The notes under the pieces are model-generated. The model ran no database searches. It saw only the letters and a list, made by a program, of their open reading frames with translations, and had not been told where the DNA came from. This document shows, in pieces, positions 32,057 to 37,193 of a stretch of DNA of 37,193 bases. Both the position numbers and the translations under genes were made by a program. Origin of the DNA: an uncultured Sulfolobales archaeon (GTDB taxonomy: Archaea > Thermoproteota > Thermoprotei_A > Sulfolobales > NBVN01); contig CALEDH010000012.1 of the NCBI GenBank assembly GCA_937949785.1, positions 1 through 37,193 on the forward strand. The letters run 5' to 3'. Each line of letters opens with the position of its first letter. Positions within the stretch are counted from its first letter, which is position 1.

Positions 32057-32713
32057 GTGGAGTTTAAGTTAGTGGTCTCAGATCCTGAGGCTGTTGGTAG
32101 GGTAGTGGTGGTTAGGGCTGTGGGTTTGGAGGAGCTTAAATATTCTCAGGATGAGAGGTCTGGGAAGGCCTTACCGACAGCTCTAATTAATCAGAATACC
32201 TTAAACCTCATTAACACTCCCTACGGCATCATCACTTTAAGGGTTTGGAGGGATAGGTCTAAGAATGAGAGGGTTAGGTTGACGTTTAAGGTTAGGGTGT
32301 CGGATAGGGTTCCGGATAACGTGGTCTACGTACCTAAGGACTTACTGGCTGAGAGGTTAGGTGTTGATGAGGTTGTAGGTGAGGCATTCCGTTGTAAGGC
32401 CTTCCAAGTAGTTGTTGATGGTGATAGGGCTAGGAAGTTGGTTGCAGCTGGTTTGAGGGTTGGGGACGTAGTTGACGGTTCGTTAGTCGGCATTCCAGGT
32501 AGGTTGTTAAGGATAACTGGTGGTAGTGATTACTCAGGCTTCCCGGTGATCTCCTCACTACCGGGTCAGGCTAAGAGGTCTTTACTCCTTAAATCACCTC
32601 CTGGATTTAGGCCTAGGGAGGATGGTGTTAGGAGGAGGAAGTTTGTTAGGGGTAACATGGTTGGTGAGGAGTTAGTTCAGATTAACACCGTGTTAGTCCT
32701 ACCTACTAAGTAG
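32057..32713 (+). CDS. rps6e: 30S ribosomal protein S6e, long crenarchaeal form
   Basis: The C-terminal 110 residues are canonical S6e: RVGDVVDGSLVGIPGRLLRITGGSDYSGFPV, then LLLKSPPGFRPREDG, RRRKFVRGNMVGEELVQINTVLV. The first residues MEFKLVVSDPEA also match the S6e start. Between them lie about 90 extra residues, the same arrangement I recall in Sulfolobus S6e (about 214 aa), so this is a lineage feature, not a fusion error. GTG at 32057 follows a GTATTTAAG element at about 32027. The last 8 nt overlap the convergent UPF0179 gene. Confidence 0.9.
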   Translation: MEFKLVVSDPEAVGRVVVVRAVGLEELKYSQDERSGKALPTALINQNTLNLINTPYGIITLRVWRDRSKNERVRLTFKVRVSDRVPDNVVYVPKDLLAERLGVDEVVGEAFRCKAFQVVVDGDRARKLVAAGLRVGDVVDGSLVGIPGRLLRITGGSDYSGFPVISSLPGQAKRSLLLKSPPGFRPREDGVRRRKFVRGNMVGEELVQINTVLVLPTK

Positions 32714-33152
32714 GTCTCACATCCGTTTCAACGATACGTACCTGAGTATTGCTTAGCTCAAATTTCTTCGGACAGCTAACGTTGTTTAAGACCTTTAAAA
32801 CCTTAATCTTAACCGGCCTTATTATGAGTTCGGGCACGCATTTCCTGTAGTTACCGCATCTAACGTTATCACACGCTGTCTTAAAGTACGTTATGGTCAT
32901 ACCTTCAACTACTGCTTTACGGTTTATGGCTACCTCAATTACTGCCTCCCTAACCTCAACTGTTACTACGTATTCGTTTATAGGGCATTTATTCCTTATC
33001 CCGTATACCTTAACTACCTCGTATACCTGCCCTACCCTCAACTTACCGTTGCATACGTAGTTGAACCTGCAGTTAAGGCATTCCGGTGACGGGCCTGTGT
33101 ATACGAATTTAAATCCTTCTCTACCTGTTAGGTAGCTGATTAAGGTTATCAC
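32706..33152 (-). CDS. UPF0179 family cysteine-rich protein
   Basis: The 148-aa protein fits the archaeal UPF0179 family: FVYTGPSPECLNCRFNYVC near the N-terminus, a central RNKCPINEY, and TACDNVRCGNYRKCVP near residue 92. The eight or so cysteines suggest a zinc or iron-sulfur site. The function is not known to me. The ATG at 33152 lies 12 bases after the end of the egsA gene, so the two are likely one transcript. Confidence 0.85.
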   Translation of the reverse strand: MITLISYLTGREGFKFVYTGPSPECLNCRFNYVCNGKLRVGQVYEVVKVYGIRNKCPINEYVVTVEVREAVIEVAINRKAVVEGMTITYFKTACDNVRCGNYRKCVPELIIRPVKIKVLKVLNNVSCPKKFELSNTQVRIVETDVRPT

Positions 33153-33164
33153 TTAGCACACCGG

Positions 33165-34223
33165 TTAGGTGATTACTCCGGTTACCGTCGCTAGCCTCTC
33201 AGCTGCTTCCCATGTAAGGCCTGACTCACCTAGGATCGTATATCTTTCAGGCCTTATCTTATGTGCTATGGTTAATGCCTCAATCACCTTAACGTCAGGT
33301 ATTCCTAATTCCTTAGCTGTTGTTGGGAGTCCTAACCTCTTAATCGTAGCTACTAACTTCCTCCAGTTCATCCCATGTAGGTAGCTCATCATTATAGCCC
33401 CTAAAGCTACTTGCTCACCATGTAGTGCTGGGTAGTTAGCTATCAGGTCTAATGCGTGGCTGAATAGGTGTTCTGACCCGCTTGCAGGCCTCGTACTACC
33501 GGCTATGCACATAGCTACTGAACTACTTATCAGTCCCTCAACAACCATTCTAACCCCTTCTGAAGACCCAGTAGATATTAGGTCGCTGTAGTTGATTACG
33601 TGTTTAGCTGATAGTAGGGCGAGGGATGCTGAGTACTCACCGTAGTACTCACCTTTAAGTCTGTGGGCTAGTCCCCAGTCAAGAACTGCTGTGAACTTAC
33701 CTATTAGGTCTCCGGAACCGGCTAGTAGTAATCTCTTAGGCGCCCTACCTATGACTGATATATCAGCAACTATAGCTATTGGTGTCTGAGACCTAATTGA
33801 TACTACGCTTCCAGTGCCACGTATTGAGGTGAAGGGGGATGCTATGCCGTCATGTGAGGCTGCTGTGGGGACGCTTATGAAGTGGGTGTTTAACTTACTG
33901 GCTACGTACTTAGCGATGTCTATTGCCTTACCACCACCGACACCTACGACGAAGTCGAATCCCTTACCAGTAGATGTGTTGAGTACTTCCTCAGCTGAGT
34001 TTGAGGTGGGTGAGGTCACCACAGCATTAACTACGTCTAACCCGTAGTTCAGCATGTGGTTGGTCAACTCCTCGCAAACTAACTTCATTACGTTAGGGCC
34101 TGAAATGATTAAGCCTCTCCTACCAACTCTTAATTCATCAATGATTTTAGGTACGTCCTCAACGACGTCATTACCTACTACAACCTTCTTAGGTAGGTCG
34201 ATTACATGCTTACTAACATTCAA
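33165..34223 (-). CDS. egsA: sn-glycerol-1-phosphate dehydrogenase
   Basis: The enzyme makes the G1P backbone of archaeal membrane lipids from DHAP. Visible family features are the NAD(P)-binding [16 protein letters not shown], then [16 protein letters not shown] with zinc ligand residues, [14 protein letters not shown] and [10 protein letters not shown] late in the protein. The frame could be extended to an ATG at 34271, but that would place the start upstream of the TATA-like GTTTAAAAC (34258-34266, minus strand). TTG at 34223 gives the normal N-terminus [17 protein letters not shown] and about 352 aa. Confidence 0.93.
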   Translation of the reverse strand: MNVSKHVIDLPKKVVVGNDVVEDVPKIIDELRVGRRGLIISGPNVMKLVCEELTNHMLNYGLDVVNAVVTSPTSNSAEEVLNTSTGKGFDFVVGVGGGKAIDIAKYVASKLNTHFISVPTAASHDGIASPFTSIRGTGSVVSIRSQTPIAIVADISVIGRAPKRLLLAGSGDLIGKFTAVLDWGLAHRLKGEYYGEYSASLALLSAKHVINYSDLISTGSSEGVRMVVEGLISSSVAMCIAGSTRPASGSEHLFSHALDLIANYPALHGEQVALGAIMMSYLHGMNWRKLVATIKRLGLPTTAKELGIPDVKVIEALTIAHKIRPERYTILGESGLTWEAAERLATVTGVIT

Positions 34224-34315
34224 GACTACCAACACTATACTAAGGATTTGCTTAGGGGGTTTTAAACACATAGTACGTTGCTTGGTTAAGATTAATAATT
34301 TCCTAGATTAGTTAG

Positions 34316-34376
34316 ATATGAGTGATGTGTTGTAGAGTTCTGATAGGTGATGTTGCGGTGGCTGTCTGAGCTTATA
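34316..34376 (+). ncRNA. C/D box sRNA (2'-O-methylation guide) candidate
   Basis: All four boxes occur with archaeal spacing: C GTGATGT (34322-34328), 11-nt guide GTTGTAGAGTT, D' CTGA (34340-34343), 3-nt spacer, C' GTGATGT (34347-34353), 12-nt guide TGCGGTGGCTGT, D CTGA (34366-34369). Flanking TATGAG and CTTATA can close a terminal stem. By eye the D guide pairs with 23S GCAGCCACC at 1748-1756, pointing to C1752. The D' guide pairs for 8 bp with GACTCTAC around 4072-4079. These matches are short and may be chance. The transcript would work with L7Ae, Nop5 and fibrillarin. Confidence 0.72.
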
Positions 34377-34676
34377 GGTGTTGGGGACGTTAACCGTGTT
34401 TGAAGGTCTTAAGCGTTATTGGTTGGTTAGTCGTTAATCTGGTTAGCCGTGTTTGAGATCCTAACGTCTTGAGGGAGGTGCTACTCGACCTAAATCTTTT
34501 GGTGGGGTTACCCCTACGTAATTTATCATAGGTATTACCGTTATAGATTAAGTGATTTATAATTGTAGTTAGACCGGTGTATTACTTAATATACTTACGG
34601 GTAGGTAAGTCTGTATATCGCTGTATTTCCTGGTCGTCGATCATATCTAATGTTAATGGTGTTATGTTAGTAATCC

Positions 34677-34686
34677 TTTTATAATA
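34677..34686 (+). promoter_or_regulatory. TATA box for the MATE gene
   Basis: TTTTATAATA is centred about 36 bases before the GTG at 34717 and predicts a leader of roughly ten bases. Confidence 0.5.
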
Positions 34687-34716
34687 GGTGTTCTTAGTAG
34701 TAAGTTGCTAACGTAG

Positions 34717-36105
34717 GTGTGGTGGTCGGTGAGTAGTCAGGCAGTTGTGATTGATGGGTATAGGGATGTGATTGTGGGGGGACCTATAATTAGGACATTA
34801 CTTAGGTTAGGCCTCCCGTTAATGGCTGTGCAGTTAGTCAACATATCGTATAACATAGCTGATGCGTTCTGGTTGAGTAGGTATGGTGATGCGGCTATGG
34901 TTGTGCCTAGGCAGGTATGGCCGTTATTAATGTTCTTCAACGCCTTCTTAATGGCTCTATCTACAGCTAATATGGCTCTCCTCTCGCAGTATGTAGGTGC
35001 TAGGCGTTACGGTGATGCTGGTGACGTAGCTTCTAAGTTCTTCACAGCGGCTGTGTTGTTAGGTATTACTTCAGGTATTACCTATATGTCTGTGAGGTAC
35101 TACGTGTTTAAGTATGTGGTGATGCCTCCTCCCGAGGTTTTTAGGGGTGTTATGGATTACTCAGGTATAATTACTTTTGACTTAATGCTCTCCGCCCTCG
35201 CAATAACTTACTCAACAATACTTCAGTCTATAGGTGATACTAAGACCCCTGCTGTAGTTGGCGGTGTATCAGCTATAGCTAACATGGTCTTAGACCCTTT
35301 CCTCATCCTCGGCATCCCACCGTTTCCTAGGATGGGTGTTGTTGGGGCTGCTGCCGCTACCGTGTTCTCAAGGTTTGCCAACGTAGTTATGATGGTTTGG
35401 TTGGTTAGGCGTAGGTTCCCTGAGTTGAGGGTTGGATTTACGCTGGGTATTAGCGGTGAGTGGGTTTTGAAGAACTTAACTATAGGCGGTCCTATGTCGG
35501 TGTTTATGATGTCTAATAGCTTAGCTTTTATGTTTCAGAACGCGTTGGTTAATTCCTTCGGGGTTGTTGCTGCGGCAGCATTTGCTATAGGTTTTATAGT
35601 GATGGAGATTGCCGATGCTGCGATATGGGGTTTAAGTATGCCTACTGCTATAATGGTTGGTCAGAACTTAGGTGCTGGTAATTTAAGTCGGTGTAGGTTG
35701 GTTGCGTATAAGGCGTTGCTGTCTTTAGGTGTTTTAACTGCTATTGGCTCTGCTGCGGTGTACCTGATTAGGGTGCCCCTCATCAACGTCTTCACTTCTG
35801 ATACGTTAGTAGTTTATGAGGCTGTTAGGTTTTTAGACTTATTTGTGTTTTCAATTCCTTTCTTTGCCTTATTCTTCGTCGGTATGTCTGTTGGTAGGGG
35901 GTCTGGGCATACGTTAGTTCCTATGGTTTTAGGGGTTGTTAGGCTTTGGTTGCTTAGGGTTGGTCTTGGCTACGTACTGGCCTACTACGTAGGTCTTGGT
36001 TCGTACGGTATTTGGGTTGCTATGTCTCTTAGTAACTTTGTGAGTGGTGTTGCTGCCTTGATGTGGGTTATGTATGGTGGTTGGGTTAGGCCTGTGATTA
36101 AGTGA
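34717..36105 (+). CDS. MATE-family multidrug/cation efflux transporter
   Basis: The 462-aa protein has 12 predicted membrane segments in two halves of six, the MATE layout. Family segments include the N-terminal GGPIIRTLLRLGLPLMAVQLVNISYNI, DAFWLSRYGDAAM in the first loop, TKTPAVVGGVSAIANMVLDPFLI near residue 178 with the N-x-x-L-D-P signature, and MVGQNLGAGNLSRC in the second half. Members export cationic compounds using sodium or proton gradients; the substrate is unknown. GTG 34717 or 34729 is the start. The gene appears monocistronic. Confidence 0.93.
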   Translation: MWWSVSSQAVVIDGYRDVIVGGPIIRTLLRLGLPLMAVQLVNISYNIADAFWLSRYGDAAMVVPRQVWPLLMFFNAFLMALSTANMALLSQYVGARRYGDAGDVASKFFTAAVLLGITSGITYMSVRYYVFKYVVMPPPEVFRGVMDYSGIITFDLMLSALAITYSTILQSIGDTKTPAVVGGVSAIANMVLDPFLILGIPPFPRMGVVGAAAATVFSRFANVVMMVWLVRRRFPELRVGFTLGISGEWVLKNLTIGGPMSVFMMSNSLAFMFQNALVNSFGVVAAAAFAIGFIVMEIADAAIWGLSMPTAIMVGQNLGAGNLSRCRLVAYKALLSLGVLTAIGSAAVYLIRVPLINVFTSDTLVVYEAVRFLDLFVFSIPFFALFFVGMSVGRGSGHTLVPMVLGVVRLWLLRVGLGYVLAYYVGLGSYGIWVAMSLSNFVSGVAALMWVMYGGWVRPVIK

Positions 36106-36155
36106 CTTACTCTTTAATTTAGTTGCTGTCCTTACTAGGGTATGAGGTAGTTTTC

Positions 36156-36803
36156 TTAGGTTGTTAGGGCTTTCTGCTCTGAGTACTTCCTCACGCTATC
36201 GCCTAGCGCTATGTATAGTAGTATTAAGCTAATTACTGCTATTATCGGTGCGAGGATGCTGACTATGAAGAGTATTCCAGATATTAAGTATAACGTGTTT
36301 TTCTCGATGTCATTTAGCTTCAGGCATAGGGCAGTCATACCTATATGTCCTAGGATGAGTAGGATGATGCCTAGGGCTGATATGGTGAGGCTCACACCGT
36401 ATGTGGTCGGTATGAGGGCACTGCCAGCTAAGATTAAGATTATGCCCCATAGGTACCCAAGCTTAATTAATGTTGACGGTGTCGAGAAGTTGGGGTTATT
36501 AACCGCTAACTCCGCCGTACCTGGGATGAAATTCTTATACAGGCCTACTAAGGTTAGAGTACCTCCGGCAACCGCGCATGCTAAGGCTGGGATGAACACC
36601 CATAGTAACGTAGGTAGCCAGGTGAAGTGACGATCTATGTGATGTGGCTCTACCTGCATATCAAACCACATACCAAAAGCTATGAAGACGCTGATGAACA
36701 TGATCATAAGTGATAGTCCGAGTAGGAGCCAGCCAACAAGTACGTATAGTAGGCCCTCACGCATCTTATTAAGGGCTCTAACGCTGAGGGGTGGTGTAGC
36801 CAT
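36156..36803 (-). CDS. DUF973-like membrane protein
   Basis: The 215-aa protein has about five hydrophobic segments (around residues 18-42, 65-88, 113-132, 134-157 and 170-200), with the N-terminal LNKMREGLLYVLVGWLLLG resembling the crenarchaeal DUF973 family. The C-terminal short tail is charged. No function is known to me. The start is ATG 36803; the upstream minus-strand sequence is AT-rich. It converges with the MATE gene across 50 bp. Confidence 0.65.
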   Translation of the reverse strand: MATPPLSVRALNKMREGLLYVLVGWLLLGLSLMIMFISVFIAFGMWFDMQVEPHHIDRHFTWLPTLLWVFIPALACAVAGGTLTLVGLYKNFIPGTAELAVNNPNFSTPSTLIKLGYLWGIILILAGSALIPTTYGVSLTISALGIILLILGHIGMTALCLKLNDIEKNTLYLISGILFIVSILAPIIAVISLILLYIALGDSVRKYSEQKALTT

Positions 36804-37193
36804 GCCTATGAGATACCCGTTAAATTATGTGTTGAATATTTTAAATGTATTTTAGGTGATTTGTCGGGTGTTGTAGGGCTTAATGAACTTTATGGGTCTC
36901 AATAAACTTGGTTAACTTTATTGTGGTGAAGTTAAGTGTTACTTAACTACACCATGGGGTGTGGGGGAGGTTTAACTTATTGAAAACCCACTTAAGTGGG
37001 TATTAAAACTCCATCAACTCATGAAACACCATCAAACCATATAAAACTAACTTAATTATGATCAACTCCTAATCAGTACTAAACTAACTTCTTAGTCATT
37101 AAGTCTTAGTTCTCTGAACCATTGAGGTATTAGCTAGTGTATTAGTTAGTATCTTAGGATGTAGATTTAAGTATTCGAACTAAATAAGCTAAA
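36804..37193. other. AT-rich gene-free end region with hairpins
   Basis: The last 390 bases contain no ORF of note. Three hairpin-forming inverted repeats occur within 71 bp: GTTAAGT/ACTTAAC (36931-36947, 3-nt loop), ACACC/GGTGT (about 36949-36962), and a perfect 16-nt palindrome ACCCACTTAAGTGGGT (36986-37001). The motif AAACTAACTT occurs twice (near 37044 and 37081). No CRISPR repeat pattern or transposase remnant was seen. Confidence 0.6.

Larger units (their letters stand above)
34272..34716 (+). other. 445-bp intergenic region
   Basis: No ORF here is convincing. The region holds the minus-strand egsA promoter side, a C/D box RNA candidate (34316-34376), two near-identical short direct repeats (34389-34403 and 34442-34456), a GGGG-TTA-CCCC hairpin near 34505, and the MATE promoter. 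A T run ACCTAAATCTTTTGG at about 34490 could end an RNA transcript. Confidence 0.6.

Noticed and set aside
34224-34271. N-terminal extension of egsA to the ATG at 34271
   Set aside because: The extra residues are not family-like and the start would lie upstream of the likely TATA element; TTG 34223 fits better.
36804-37193. CRISPR array or leader in the AT-rich terminal region
   Set aside because: No regularly spaced repeat of 20-40 bases; only short hairpins and a twice-occurring 10-mer.

Overview
This window is chromosomal DNA of an archaeon, very probably a thermophilic member of the Thermoproteota (Crenarchaeota). The 16S-23S rRNA spacer has no tRNA-Ala, the 23S gene carries a protein-coding archaeal intron, S6e is the long form I know from Sulfolobales, and the genes include G1P dehydrogenase, FttA/aCPSF1, KEOPS Pcc1, RNase P proteins and a degenerate RecJ/Cdc45-like protein. 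Many genes start with GTG or TTG, and several TATA boxes lie about 25 bases ahead of start codons, pointing to short or absent leaders. I cannot name the genus.

Layout. 1-4392: 3' end of 16S rRNA, a short spacer, and a complete 23S rRNA interrupted by a roughly 793-nt intron encoding a single-motif LAGLIDADG endonuclease. 4405-6920 (minus): a Nip7-like protein overlapping an NSUN m5C methyltransferase, then a drug/metabolite transporter. 6986-9954 (plus): a tight CYTH - SAM hydrolase - NMN adenylyltransferase - RNA 3'-phosphate cyclase operon. 10047-12186: Cdc45/RecJ-like, Pcc1, S1e. 12244-14729: sugar nucleotidyltransferase and, convergent to it, a YchF-type GTPase. 14833-17067: L15e, a COG1325 RNA-binding protein, Rpp30 and Pop5. 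17171-19621: a small ORF, homoserine kinase and a second NSUN enzyme. 19662-22189: methylmalonyl-CoA mutase and epimerase. 22145-25936: DUF371, Pcm, FttA and proteasome beta.

26015-29516: a structured intergenic region, SufT-like, MoaB, a D-aminoacylase-like amidohydrolase, a class III-signal pilin and tRNA-Ala(GGC) with encoded CCA. 29553-33152: an MCT-1-like PUA protein, Lsm, L37e, DUF211, a CPA2 antiporter, S6e and UPF0179. 33165-36803: G1P dehydrogenase, an intergenic C/D box guide RNA candidate, a MATE transporter and a DUF973-like membrane protein. The last 390 bases hold no gene but three hairpin-forming inverted repeats.

The overall theme is information processing: rRNA, ribosomal proteins, rRNA/tRNA modification and maturation, transcription termination and protein turnover. 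Propionate/threonine metabolism and archaeal lipid synthesis are interspersed. No CRISPR array, insertion sequence or defence island was seen. The points most worth a second look are the C/D box RNA at 34316-34376, the palindromic structured region at 26015-26195, the missing normal start codons of nadM and pcc1, the membrane-anchored Pop5, and the 23S intron.
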